64,000 bases of DNA from OMII01 sp947467385 (GTDB taxonomy: Bacteria; Bdellovibrionota_C; UBA2361; OMII01): assembly GCA_044360075.1 (NCBI GenBank), contig JBIKLA010000009.1, positions 1 to 64,000 of the forward strand, read 5' to 3'. How positions within the stretch are numbered: position 1 is the first letter of the stretch; every line of letters begins with the position of its first letter. The notes beneath the pieces are model-generated. The model ran no database searches. It was not told the origin of the DNA and worked only from the letters and a program-made list of their open reading frames with translations. Made by a program: the position numbers and the translations under genes. Shown here piece by piece: positions 26,711-35,286 of this stretch.

Positions 26711-27838
26711 CTATACCTTCTGCCTCTTTGCGTCGACCGACGCGAGGAGCTCCTTATAGGAATCCGCAAAGCTTTTCACCCCGGCAACCTGGAGCTCGCG
26801 CAGCAACTTCGCAACGTCCATGCCCATTGTTCCCAGGGTGGCAATAAGCTCCTCCGCCTGCTTGAGGCCCGCATGAAGCTTCGGCTCGATAGTCCCTCCG
26901 CCGATAAGCGCCTTGAGCGTCGCCGGTGGCATGGTGTTGACCGTGTCCCTGCCGGCGAGCTCCTCAACATACATAACCGCATTAAAAGCCGGGTTTTTGG
27001 TGCCGGTGCTGGCCCAGAGGGGGCGTTGAACGCGCGCGCCCTTGTCCCGAAGGGCCTTAAAGCGCTCAGGGTTAAAGAGCTTCTCGAAGCTCGCATACGC
27101 AATCTTTGAGTTAGCCACTCCGACCTTGCCGAAGAACACGCCCTTGTCAGACTCCTTAACTGTTCCTGACTTCAACAGCTCGTCGAAAGTCTTCTCAACG
27201 ATTGCATCGACGCGCGACACGAAGAAGCTTGCGACAGACGAGATATTCTTGACCGGCTCGCCCCGCTTGACCCGGACCTCAAGCGCAGCGATATACGCTT
27301 GCGCCACCTGCTCGTATACCTCCGTCGAGAAGATGAGCGTCACGTTCACGTTTATCCCCTGCTCAAGAACCGCCTGGATCGCGGGGATGCACTCCGGTGT
27401 CGCCGGAATCTTGATCATGATGTTGGGGCGGTTGAGCTTCTTCCACAGGCGCACCGCAGCATCAACAGTTCCCTTGCCATCTGCCGCGAGGTACGGGGAG
27501 ACCTCGATGCTGGCATATCCGTCACCCGCGCCGGTATGATCGTATATCGGGCGAAGAAGATCTGCCGCAGCCGACACATCACGAAGCATGAGCTCCTCAG
27601 TGAGCGCCTCGGTCGGAAGCGACTTGAGCTCGCTCTGCTTCATGTCGTCATCGTAGTTTGCTGTGTCCGCGATCGCCTGCTTAAATATGGTTGGATTGCT
27701 CGTCAGCCCCGAAACCCCCTGGTCGATCAGTCCCTTGAGCTCTCCTGAGCGAAGAACATCTCGAGACAAATTGTCATACCAAACTGACTGCCCGAGCTCG
27801 TTGAGGGCAAGGATTTGGGGATTCTTGGAAGCTGCCAT
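26711..27838 (-). CDS. tal: Transaldolase
   Basis: Transfers a dihydroxyacetone unit between sugar phosphates in the non-oxidative pentose phosphate pathway. The 375-residue product is of the longer actinobacterial/cyanobacterial Tal type. The entry LTSNPTIFKQAI is near 45-57, and the Schiff-base lysine lies in IMIKIPATPECI near residue 141. Further motifs are INVNVTLIFS and SVASFFVSRVD. AGGAGA precedes the ATG. It is transcribed with zwf, 48 bases apart. Confidence 0.93.
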   Translation of the reverse strand: MAASKNPQILALNELGQSVWYDNLSRDVLRSGELKGLIDQGVSGLTSNPTIFKQAIADTANYDDDMKQSELKSLPTEALTEELMLRDVSAAADLLRPIYDHTGAGDGYASIEVSPYLAADGKGTVDAAVRLWKKLNRPNIMIKIPATPECIPAIQAVLEQGINVNVTLIFSTEVYEQVAQAYIAALEVRVKRGEPVKNISSVASFFVSRVDAIVEKTFDELLKSGTVKESDKGVFFGKVGVANSKIAYASFEKLFNPERFKALRDKGARVQRPLWASTGTKNPAFNAVMYVEELAGRDTVNTMPPATLKALIGGGTIEPKLHAGLKQAEELIATLGTMGMDVAKLLRELQVAGVKSFADSYKELLASVDAKRQKV

Positions 27839-27962
27839 GGAACATCTCCTAAACGTCGATTAAGCCAAAGGATATACTCGATTCTTGCAAAATACGAAAC
27901 GAAAAGAAAACGCCACCCCAGAGGGTTAACCGCCACTCAAAGCAGGATTTTTGCGGGCGTGG

Positions 27963-28748
27963 CTAGGAGCGAACAATACGTGGGATATCCATCGCGCCCG
28001 GATAGCTCAAGACGTTCCGTTTGCGATTCCTGTAAAACTGAAAGGTCGTCGCTAGGCAGTGAAACGCGTACGGGATGCCGTTCACGTGACAGATCTCATC
28101 CCCGTAATAGGTGGGAATAGGCCGCTCGAGGATCCTAAAATTTCGTTCTGCCATGGCGAGGATAATCTGAGTGTCGAAGTGCCAGGTGTTGGTGAACGAC
28201 TCGAACGGAATGCGCTTGAGAGCATCGACCGAGTAGAGCCGGTATCCGGAGTGATACTCAGAGAGATTCAGCCCGGACATCCTGTTCTGGAGACATGTTA
28301 GAATTCGGTTACCTGCGAACTTATAGAGCGGCATGCCACCCTTGAGCGCCGCTCCGCGGGTCTCCATGCGCGAGCCGAAGACCATCTCCGCCTCTCCCTT
28401 GACGAGCGGCTCAAGCAGCACCGGCAGCGCTTCAGGCGCGTACTGCCCATCGCCGTGCACGAGCGCGACGATGTCGAAGCCCCGGTCGATCGCGTACTGG
28501 TAGCCCACCTTCTGGTTGCCGCCGTATCCCTGGTTCTTGTGGTTGCGGTGGACGGTGAGCTTTTGGATGTTGAACTCCGACTTGTATCCAAGCGCGGCGT
28601 AGTACGAGTTGTCCTGGCTGCAGTCATCGATGACGAAGATCTCCTCTACCGCGTCATACACCTCCGGCGGAATGCGGGCGATCGTCTTGTTCAGGTGATG
28701 AACCGCGTTGTAGGCGATGATGAAGATGCCGATTCGTGGAGCGCTCAT
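27963..28748 (-). CDS. Family 2 glycosyltransferase, DPM1-like
   Basis: The 261-residue product has a GT-A fold. The nucleotide-sugar region is IGIFIIAYNAVHHLNKTI...EIFVIDDCSQDNS, and the metal-binding segment is VHGDGQYAPE near 98-107. The acceptor region GSRMETRGAALKGGMPLYKFAGNRILT resembles polyprenyl-phosphate mannose/glucose synthases. There is no C-terminal membrane segment. It overlaps the end of rimO by 4 bases, so it is translated together with that gene. The donor and acceptor sugars are unknown. Confidence 0.85.
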   Translation of the reverse strand: MSAPRIGIFIIAYNAVHHLNKTIARIPPEVYDAVEEIFVIDDCSQDNSYYAALGYKSEFNIQKLTVHRNHKNQGYGGNQKVGYQYAIDRGFDIVALVHGDGQYAPEALPVLLEPLVKGEAEMVFGSRMETRGAALKGGMPLYKFAGNRILTCLQNRMSGLNLSEYHSGYRLYSVDALKRIPFESFTNTWHFDTQIILAMAERNFRILERPIPTYYGDEICHVNGIPYAFHCLATTFQFYRNRKRNVLSYPGAMDIPRIVRS

Positions 28749-30199
28749 GAAACCAAAGTCCCTACTAGATCGTACCCGGAAATCTCGGTGATCTCCACTT
28801 CTCCAACATGGCCGGCCTCAACTGCTCCAATTCCTTCGGCAACATCGTTGATAAGCACCTCTCCGTCGACCTCAGGGGCCTGAAATCTCGTTCGTCCCGA
28901 AAGGAGCATATCCGTCTCCTCATGCGGCCCCTCGACAAGCACCTCAAGGCGCTTACCAACGTATTCCTGGTTGCGGGCAACTCGCACCTTCTGCTGCGCG
29001 AGCATGACGCGGTCCCGCCGGGCACGCTTCTCCTTCTCGGGCACCTGACCCTCCATGCCGAAGGCGGCTGTCCCTTCCTCGGGCGAATAGGTGAAAACGC
29101 CAACGCTTTCGAAGTGGCCCTCCGCCACAAACTTTTCAAGATCGTCGATGTCTTTCTCAGTCTCTCCGGGAAAGCCCACGATGAAAGTGGTGCGAAGCTT
29201 GATTGCCGGCGCTGTCGAGCGCACATACTCAACGAAGCGGCGCGAGCCGAAGCGGCCCACCGGGCGCTTCATCGCTCGTAGAACCTCCTCGCTTGAGTGC
29301 TGCAGGGGCACATCGAGGTAGTCGCACACGGACGGCATTTCGACGATGGCTGAAAGGAGCTCATCGTCCACGCCAACAGGGTAGGCGTAAAGGAGGCGAA
29401 TCCACGCTGCAGCTTTCGAGGCCTCAAGCTTGCGCAGAAGATCAACGAGCCGCTCTGAGTGGTCCGTCCCGAAGGAAGTGAGGTCTTGCGCAACAAGGTT
29501 TATCTCGCGCACGCCCTGGGCACCCAGCGCCTGGACCTCCCGAACGATCGAATCAACAGAGCGGCTGCGCATCGCGCCACGAATCTGCGGAATAATGCAG
29601 AACGCACAGGGCCGATTGCACCCTTCCGACACCTTGACGTACGCCATGTGCCGGCGGGACGCGAGGTGCCGCGGCATCGTCTCATCGTACAGAAAGTACG
29701 GCCTCGCCCCCTCGTTGAGGATGTCCCGCAACGAATCATCCGCCCCGATTGCAGCCTGGCCAACACTCAAAAGACCATCGAGCGCGATGAACGAGTCGAC
29801 CTCTGGCAGGGCCTTTCGAATGTCACCCTTGTAGCGCTCAACCATGCAGCCCGCCACCAGAAGGCGCCGCAGGCTTCCGGATCGCTTGAGCTGGGAGAGC
29901 TCAAGAACGCAGTCAACGCTCTCCTTGACGGCGCTCTCCAAAAAACCGCAGGTGTTGACGACAGCAACGTCTGCACGGCTCAGGTCGTTGACGATCTCAA
30001 ACCCCGAATTGCGCAGCACCCCGATCATTACCTCGGAGTCGACCTGGTTCTTGGCACACCCAAGCGTCACCACGGCAGCCCGGCCGGCAAAGGTCACTTT
30101 GCCGTCGATGGGCTGAGGCTCGTTAATATTGACTGCCACCGATGAGCACGAGGCTCGCTGGCCGTCGTCTATTGGGAGGATCGATAATGTTGACTTCAT
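28745..30199 (-). CDS. rimO: Ribosomal protein S12 methylthiotransferase RimO
   Basis: Radical SAM enzyme that adds a methylthio group to an aspartate of ribosomal protein S12. The 484-residue product has the N-terminal UPF0004 domain with LGCAKNQVDSEVM and its cysteines for the auxiliary cluster. The radical SAM cluster CNRPCAFC lies near 191-198, and the TRAM domain occurs at about 405-475. LGCAKN and CIIPQIRGAMRSRS distinguish RimO from MiaB. It follows lolA and is coupled to a glycosyltransferase. Confidence 0.94.
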   Translation of the reverse strand: MKSTLSILPIDDGQRASCSSVAVNINEPQPIDGKVTFAGRAAVVTLGCAKNQVDSEVMIGVLRNSGFEIVNDLSRADVAVVNTCGFLESAVKESVDCVLELSQLKRSGSLRRLLVAGCMVERYKGDIRKALPEVDSFIALDGLLSVGQAAIGADDSLRDILNEGARPYFLYDETMPRHLASRRHMAYVKVSEGCNRPCAFCIIPQIRGAMRSRSVDSIVREVQALGAQGVREINLVAQDLTSFGTDHSERLVDLLRKLEASKAAAWIRLLYAYPVGVDDELLSAIVEMPSVCDYLDVPLQHSSEEVLRAMKRPVGRFGSRRFVEYVRSTAPAIKLRTTFIVGFPGETEKDIDDLEKFVAEGHFESVGVFTYSPEEGTAAFGMEGQVPEKEKRARRDRVMLAQQKVRVARNQEYVGKRLEVLVEGPHEETDMLLSGRTRFQAPEVDGEVLINDVAEGIGAVEAGHVGEVEITEISGYDLVGTLVS

Positions 30200-30209
30200 A
30201 CTTCCGGGG

Positions 30210-30926
30210 TCAATTAAGGCGCCGATCCATTACATCTACACCTTTTGGGTAGTCTAAAACAAATGTACCGGCTTCCACCGGACCTGACCCAACCCTAAGC
30301 TTTTCAAAGACAATTGCCGTAACGTTCCCGCCTAACGAGGTAATTTTAGCCCCTTTGGGGAGGTTTTGGCTCTCTTCGACAAGCAGCTGAAAACCCTCCA
30401 AGGCATCGGTCTTGTCGGTTTCAGTCCGAGATTTTTGGGGTACAAGGCTCAGGATAACGCCATCCGGCCCCCGGCATGCCGACTTAAGCTCAAAGTCACG
30501 GGTCATGTTTCCGATCCCCATCATGAAAGACACAGGCAAGTTCGACAGAAGTACCTGCCCGATATCGTCGATAAGCACCTGCTGCTTGTCCGCCTGATAG
30601 AGCCACAGCTCCCTATCCCGAATCACCACCTCCTGCTCCCGCGGTACGCGGTACGTCCACCGCATGCGGCCCGGCTTGGCAAAGATCATGTCACCTGAGC
30701 TCGACTCCCCCTCGTCAAGCGCAGCCATATACGACTCCTGCCGGAACACGCCACGCAGCGAATCCGTGCGGGAGTACTGGTCTTGGACCTTCTGCAGAAT
30801 CGCTCGGCCTTGCGCCACAGAGAGCGGCTGGCCCGACGCGCACGAGAAAGACTTCATCTGCGCATATGCAGCGCTGGGAAGAGCCAAAACAGCAAAAAGC
30901 AGGAGGGCATGAATGTTCATGGGCAC
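30210..30926 (-). CDS. lolA: Outer-membrane lipoprotein carrier protein LolA
   Basis: Periplasmic chaperone that carries lipoproteins from LolCDE to the outer membrane. The 238-residue product has a cleavable signal peptide (about 1-22, ...LPSAAYA). The family barrel includes GVFRQESYMAALDEGESSSGDMIFAKPGRMRWTYR and the DRELWLYQADKQQVLIDD motif. It lies just upstream of rimO. A LolA-type gene supports an outer membrane carrying lipoproteins such as the NlpD-like protein here. Confidence 0.9.
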   Translation of the reverse strand: MPMNIHALLLFAVLALPSAAYAQMKSFSCASGQPLSVAQGRAILQKVQDQYSRTDSLRGVFRQESYMAALDEGESSSGDMIFAKPGRMRWTYRVPREQEVVIRDRELWLYQADKQQVLIDDIGQVLLSNLPVSFMMGIGNMTRDFELKSACRGPDGVILSLVPQKSRTETDKTDALEGFQLLVEESQNLPKGAKITSLGGNVTAIVFEKLRVGSGPVEAGTFVLDYPKGVDVMDRRLN

Positions 30927-31058
30927 GACCTTAAAGCGGGGGCGCTCAGGCGCCCGACGGGAAGTGTAGCACGTGCAAGTACCGGCGCCAGAGTGCGCGG
31001 CGCTTGAAAGCCTTAAGGTTCTGGTGAGGCCCTGATTGCACGCAGCCCGAGCAAGCGC

Positions 31059-32153
31059 TTACTGCTGAGTGGCGTGCACTCCCCGGATATGGGCAAGGAG
31101 GTGGTCGATACGGGGATTTACGATGCGGCTGAGGTCCGGCCGGCGAATCCGGGCGTGGTGATAGAGGTTCATGGCGAGCTCCGGCTCACGGCTCTCAACC
31201 AGCTCCGCCAGCAGGTGCACCGCCAGCCACTCGCGCTTCGGGCACTTCTGCACGCACCGCTCAAGGAGTGTGCGGGCCGTGGGCATATTTCCAGCCTGGA
31301 TTGCAGCGATGGCCCGAACCAGGTACGGGGCAGGATTGGACGGAAGCCTCTCATTGACGGCGACGAATTTCGCGGGCCACTGTGGCGGCATCTCGCGCAA
31401 GCGTCGGGCCGCCTCAAGAACCTCCTCGACCGCATAGAGGTCGGGATTAGCCACCATCATGAGGTGCAGGTTGTGCGACCAATTCCCGTATATAAAGGAA
31501 TGGTATAGGCCAGTCTCTGTTTGGCGATGCTTAAAATGCACTCCCTCAAGCCGATGCACTAGCGCACCATCCTGCCCGACCCGCATGAAGAAGCTCCAAT
31601 CCTCGTTGAAGGGAAGGCCCTCGTCGAATCCTCCCGCCGAACTCCACAGCTCGCGATCAATCATGCAAAAAGACGCGGCAATACAGTTTGCATATCGGAC
31701 ACCGAATGGATCAAAAAGCGGCGGCTTCCACTGCGTCTCTTGCACCCCAAAAACCTGCACATCGCTGTAGACAAGGCGCGCGCCCGTTGCTCGCATCGCC
31801 CTAATCGCATGGTCGATAAAGCCCGGGAGCATGATGTCATCGGCATCCTGCATAACCACGATTGGGCTTGATGCCCGCTCAATGAGGAAGTTTCGGCCGA
31901 AAGAGACACCCCTATTCTCGCTGCTGAAAAACTTTATGTCCGCTTCAGGATTGCGGTCCATGAGCGCCTGAACGGTCTCCCGGGAATTATCGGTGCTTCC
32001 GTCATCTCGAATTAAGATCTCAAGGTGCCGCCAGCGCTGATCGAGGATGCTCTGAAGCCCCTCCGCCACGTATTGGGCTTTATTGAACAGCGGAACTATG
32101 ACGCTGACGCGCGGAGAGGAGTTCCCGAGTTCCTGAAGCAGCACATTGCTCAT
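31059..32153 (-). CDS. Family 2 glycosyltransferase with helical C-terminus
   Basis: The 364-residue product has an N-terminal GT-A domain: VSVIVPLFNKAQYVAEGLQSILDQ at about 15-38, RDDGSTDNS near 50, and VVMQDADD, the DxD site, near 100. Its C-terminal 110 residues read like short helical repeats (IRAIAAIQAGNMPTARTLLERCVQKCP), probably TPR-like, which suggests binding of other proteins. The donor and acceptor are unknown. It is divergent from the GT4 gene at 32403, and the pair may act on one surface glycan. Confidence 0.78.
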   Translation of the reverse strand: MSNVLLQELGNSSPRVSVIVPLFNKAQYVAEGLQSILDQRWRHLEILIRDDGSTDNSRETVQALMDRNPEADIKFFSSENRGVSFGRNFLIERASSPIVVMQDADDIMLPGFIDHAIRAMRATGARLVYSDVQVFGVQETQWKPPLFDPFGVRYANCIAASFCMIDRELWSSAGGFDEGLPFNEDWSFFMRVGQDGALVHRLEGVHFKHRQTETGLYHSFIYGNWSHNLHLMMVANPDLYAVEEVLEAARRLREMPPQWPAKFVAVNERLPSNPAPYLVRAIAAIQAGNMPTARTLLERCVQKCPKREWLAVHLLAELVESREPELAMNLYHHARIRRPDLSRIVNPRIDHLLAHIRGVHATQQ

Positions 32154-32402
32154 ACCAGTCTCACTTTAAAGCACGCATTTACCAGCCACGAACGGCTCTT
32201 CATAATACTTGCCCGACGCCCGGCCCTGCTTGAGTGGCCGCACGCCGTCGACTGGTTAAGATGGTCGCGGTCGCTACTCAGCTTCCATCTTATCTCGCTT
32301 TTATAGGCACTTACGGCACATGAGCCGGGCCAGTGCCGGGAATCTCTTGGCTAATGCGTGTCATCTTAAAGGGTTAACAGCATCGCTTTATGCCGAGCCA
32401 CC
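32154..32402. promoter_or_regulatory. Divergent promoter interval of two glycosyltransferases
   Basis: These 249 bases separate the GT2 gene (minus) from the GT4 gene (plus). No gene or strong hairpin is seen, and no clean sigma-70 hexamer pair could be picked by eye. The interval presumably contains both promoters. Confidence 0.3.
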
Positions 32403-33566
32403 ATGACAGAACACGCCGCGCCTAAAACACCGCTATACCTTCTCGTTCACAGCGACCACCCCCTGGATCCCCTCGGGCCCAACAGCGGTGCCGAGATGGC
32501 GACGCTCAATCAGGCGCGGGCGCTCGCCAAGGCGGGGTATCCCGTGTGTGTAGCCGCGATCCTCAAGCAGGAGATCTCCTGTGACCGCGGCGTCACCTTC
32601 ATAGACCTTGGCGCAGCCTACGAAGTCGAGCGTGCGCTCGACTGGGCAGATTCACAGGGAGAGTACAACCTCATCGTGGCCGGCAAGGCTATCGCCCTTT
32701 TTCTCGCACGCCGCAGGCCTCGCTGCCGAAAAAAGCTTTTGATTACCCATGATCGCAGCGTCGGAAACTCAGGCGTAAGGCCGGAGCTCCTTGAATACAT
32801 CTGCGATCATATCCTGTGCGTGTCTCACGCACAGCGCGAGAAGCTCGCGCGAGAGGGGGCCCCCCTTTCGCACATGAGCGTCATTCATAACGGGGTGGAT
32901 TTCGACATCTTTAAGCCCTGCCCACCCTCGCATCATAATCCGCGCAGGCTTGTGTTTTCGGGGGCTCTTGTTCTCGACAAGGGAATTCACCTCCTTATCG
33001 GCGCCTTCCTTAACCTGAAGGTTAAGTACCCGGATCTTTCACTCGACGTCTTTGGAAGCTCATCTTTGTGGTCGCGGGACGAGTACCTCAACATCGAGGA
33101 GCTCAAGGCGACAGTTTCCGGACTGCATTTTCACGGCAACGCGCCGCAACGAGACATTGCCGAGGCTCTAGGCAGATCGGGCATCTGCGTGGTGCCCTCA
33201 ATGTGGTTCGACCCGTATCCGTTAACATCGCTTGAAGCCCAGGCATGCGGCACTCCCGTAGTCGCCTTCCGAATCGGAGGACTGCCTGAAGGGATCGCGC
33301 AAAATAGCACCGGCGTTATCGTCGATGACGTTAGCGCCGAGGGGCTGACAAAAGCCCTCGATTCCCTGCTTTCCGACCCGCAGCGGCTCGCTTGCATGTC
33401 AGACGCAGCACTCTCCTGGTCCGCCCAGCGCTTTCAGTGGAGCGATGTCGTCAACAAGATAGTTCGGCTATGTGGAAATACCCCCTCATCGCAAGGCAGC
33501 GACTCCGTGTATCGGTCTATGGGCGCACAACCTTCACCGATGGCGCCAGACTCCAGGAACGGTTAG
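32403..33566 (+). CDS. Family 4 glycosyltransferase
   Basis: The 387-residue product is of the GT-B fold. The N-terminal half (about 8-180) has SGAEMATLNQARALAKAGYPV. The C-terminal half includes VFSGALVLDKGIHLLIGAFLNLK and the donor-binding E-x7-E region PSMWFDPYPLTSLEAQACGTPVVAFRIGGLPEGIA (about 260-295). It acts on an unknown acceptor, most likely in lipopolysaccharide, exopolysaccharide or a related glycan. No signal peptide. It lies just upstream of the tRNA-Gly/repeat block. Confidence 0.85.
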   Translation: MTEHAAPKTPLYLLVHSDHPLDPLGPNSGAEMATLNQARALAKAGYPVCVAAILKQEISCDRGVTFIDLGAAYEVERALDWADSQGEYNLIVAGKAIALFLARRRPRCRKKLLITHDRSVGNSGVRPELLEYICDHILCVSHAQREKLAREGAPLSHMSVIHNGVDFDIFKPCPPSHHNPRRLVFSGALVLDKGIHLLIGAFLNLKVKYPDLSLDVFGSSSLWSRDEYLNIEELKATVSGLHFHGNAPQRDIAEALGRSGICVVPSMWFDPYPLTSLEAQACGTPVVAFRIGGLPEGIAQNSTGVIVDDVSAEGLTKALDSLLSDPQRLACMSDAALSWSAQRFQWSDVVNKIVRLCGNTPSSQGSDSVYRSMGAQPSPMAPDSRNG

Positions 33567-33660
33567 ACAGCAAAGTCGCAGGAAATCTAAGACCCCTAGC
33601 CCGTGACATCCCGGTGATACCTGTCACCAACAGGATCGGCTCCTGTGGCAAGCACCCCCT

Positions 33661-34066
33661 GCCCGTCATTCCAATCTTGGCGAAGCCAAGTTGGAATAGG
33701 AAAAATAAGTTGGAATAGAGAACGGCGAACCTAGGGATGAGTAAATGGGATTCGATCCTGGGTGCAGGGGCCCTGCCCCTGCCCGTCATTCCAATCTTGG
33801 CGAAGCCAGGTTGGAATAGGAAAAATAAGTTGGAATAGAGAACGGCGAACCTAGGGATGAGTAAATGGGATTCGATCCTGGGTGCAGGGGCCCTGCCCCT
33901 GCCCGTCATTCCAATCTTGGCGAAGCCAAGTTGGAATAGGAAAAATAAGTTGGAATAGAGAACGGCGAACCTAGGGATGAGTAAATGGGATTCGATCCTG
34001 GGTGCAGGGGCCCTGCCCCTGCCCGTCATTCCAATCTTGGCGAAGCCAAGTTGGAATAGGAAAAAT
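33661..34066. repeat. 120-base tandem repeat array (3.4 units)
   Basis: Three complete 120-base units (33661, 33781, 33901) and a 46-base partial fourth (34021-34066) are identical except for one base at 33809. Each has a 13-base-pair hairpin with a single bulged T (first copy at 33668-33697) and a GCAGGGGCCCTGCCCCTGC palindrome. The array ends against the 3' end of tRNA-Gly(CCC). The identity means recent expansion or gene conversion. The one difference turns an A-T pair into G-T within the stem. Confidence 0.9.
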
Positions 34067-34067
34067 C

Positions 34068-34143
34068 TGGAGCGGGCGACGGGACTCGAACCCGCGGCAT
34101 CTTGCTTGGGAAGCAAGTACTCTACCAACTGAGTTACACCCGC
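34068..34143 (-). tRNA. tRNA-Gly (anticodon CCC)
   Basis: Acceptor strands GCGGGTG and CGCCCGC pair, with one G-T pair. The anticodon stem CTTGC/GCAAG encloses TTCCCAA, and the T arm is GCGGG-TTCGAGT-CCCGT. CCA is encoded at 34068-34070. It reads GGG codons. The 3' end abuts the 120-base repeat array. Confidence 0.95.
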
Positions 34144-34150
34144 CTGACAA

Positions 34151-34365
34151 CACCACGGGTCATAGGAGCAAGGCCCCTCCCCGTCAATCGATTCTTGACT
34201 ACGCCAAGTTCGAGTAGAAACCACCCACGGGTCACAGGGGCAACGCCCCCTCCCAGTCACTCGAATCTTGGCTACGCCAAGTTCGAGTAGGCAACACCCA
34301 GGGCGGCAGGGGCAACGCCCCTCCCCGTCACTCGAATCTTGGCTACGCCAAGTTCGAGTAGGTGG
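34151..34365. repeat. 73-base direct repeat array between two tRNA-Gly genes
   Basis: Three degenerate units (from about 34151, 34222 and 34295) each have a GGGGC/GCCCC hairpin followed by a longer hairpin with a bulged T (34259-34288 and 34330-34359 are the best copies; the first copy, ending at 34215, is decayed). The long hairpin is a relative of the one in the 120-base units but with two compensating base-pair changes. Confidence 0.8.
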
Positions 34366-34369
34366 ATAC

Positions 34370-34446
34370 TGGAGCGGGTGAAGAGATTCGAACTCTCGAC
34401 CTCTTCCTTGGCAAGGAAGCGCTCTAGCCAACTGAGCTACACCCGC
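34370..34446 (-). tRNA. tRNA-Gly (anticodon GCC)
   Basis: Acceptor GCGGGTG pairs with CACCCGC, the D arm is GCTC/GAGC, the anticodon stem CTTCC/GGAAG encloses TTGCCAA, and the T arm is AGAG-TTCGAAT-CTCT. CCA is encoded at 34370-34372. It reads GGC and GGT codons. It shares its 3' flank with the second repeat array. Confidence 0.95.
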
Positions 34447-34599
34447 AACCGGAGCGGAGGAATTACTTCACCTTGCACAAAAAGTCAAACCCTACCCGCT
34501 GGAACCCTGTGGGACCAAATGCTTATCAGTGTTGTAGTTTACACGCCATTTTAGTTAGAATCCAAGCGGTTTTACCCGAGAGATTCTTGAGGAGCATCT

Positions 34600-35109
34600 A
34601 TGAGCGATTCATGGGACGACAGGCGCAAGGCACAGGAGGATGGCTACTTCGAAGCGCTGAACAAGCAGGCTCTGGCTCGGCTCGCCCAAAAGCGCACTCA
34701 ACCGGCCCGGCTTAGCCCGATTACCGGTAGCCCCATGGAGCAGATAACCATCATGGGGGTCGTGGCGGATAGGTGTGTCGCCTCAGGCGGCATATGGCTC
34801 GACCAGGGCGAGCTAGAGCAAATTCTCGTTTCCGCTAAGGACAGCAATGCCTCTCTCAAGGATTTTGTTGGAATCATTCCGGCCCTCAAGCCAGGTTCAG
34901 ACATCGTTACCGAAGGCCTCAAGAGCCCCGTGACTGGTGAGCCGATGCACCAGTCTAAGGTCCTTGACGTGACGGTTGACACGTGTGCGGGCAGCGGCGG
35001 GATCTGGCTCGATGCCCGCGAGCTTGATCGGCTCATCAAGTCTTCGCACCAGTCGTTGGGCAGCTCTATAGTCGACTTCTTCTCGATGGTACTTGGCAAG
35101 CAGGAATAA
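34600..35109 (+). CDS. Tandem degenerate zf-TFIIB-like protein
   Basis: The 169-residue product has two copies of a zf-TFIIB-like module (about 42-80 and 108-146), each with the pattern SP-x-TG-x-PM then a v-x-vD-x-C-x-x-SGGIWLD-x-x-EL ending. In ordinary modules SPITGSPM would be CP-x-C, and DRC would be followed by P-x-C. Here each module keeps only one cysteine, so zinc binding is probably lost. AGGAG precedes the ATG. Function unknown; related proteins are often small regulators or adaptor domains. Confidence 0.65.
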   Translation: MSDSWDDRRKAQEDGYFEALNKQALARLAQKRTQPARLSPITGSPMEQITIMGVVADRCVASGGIWLDQGELEQILVSAKDSNASLKDFVGIIPALKPGSDIVTEGLKSPVTGEPMHQSKVLDVTVDTCAGSGGIWLDARELDRLIKSSHQSLGSSIVDFFSMVLGKQE

Positions 35110-35286
35110 AGGCTCTCTCTGGGCCCTAATTCAATTGATTAAAAAACAAAGCTATTCCAAAAAAGCGTTCGCTCTTTGAAACGCTTCTTGGGTAATTCAG
35201 TGCCTGCTGCCTCTTTCAGGTCGGGATCCCTTGTCCCGTGCTGAGATGGGCAGCGTCGCTCATGGTTTTACCCTGGAGGTTTTGAC
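35110..35286 (+). promoter_or_regulatory. Structured leader of the 35287 gene
   Basis: It contains a 7-base-pair hairpin at 35163-35186 (AAGCGTT/AACGCTT). A two-part stem follows, GCTGCC (35206-35211) with GGCAGC (35249-35254), enclosing CGGGA/TCCCG (35222-35226/35234-35238). A GGAGG Shine-Dalgarno precedes the ATG. Confidence 0.35.

Noticed and set aside
33517..34431. 304-residue frame over the repeats and tRNA-Gly genes
   Set aside because: Composed of repeated peptides that mirror the tandem DNA repeat, and it crosses two tRNA genes.
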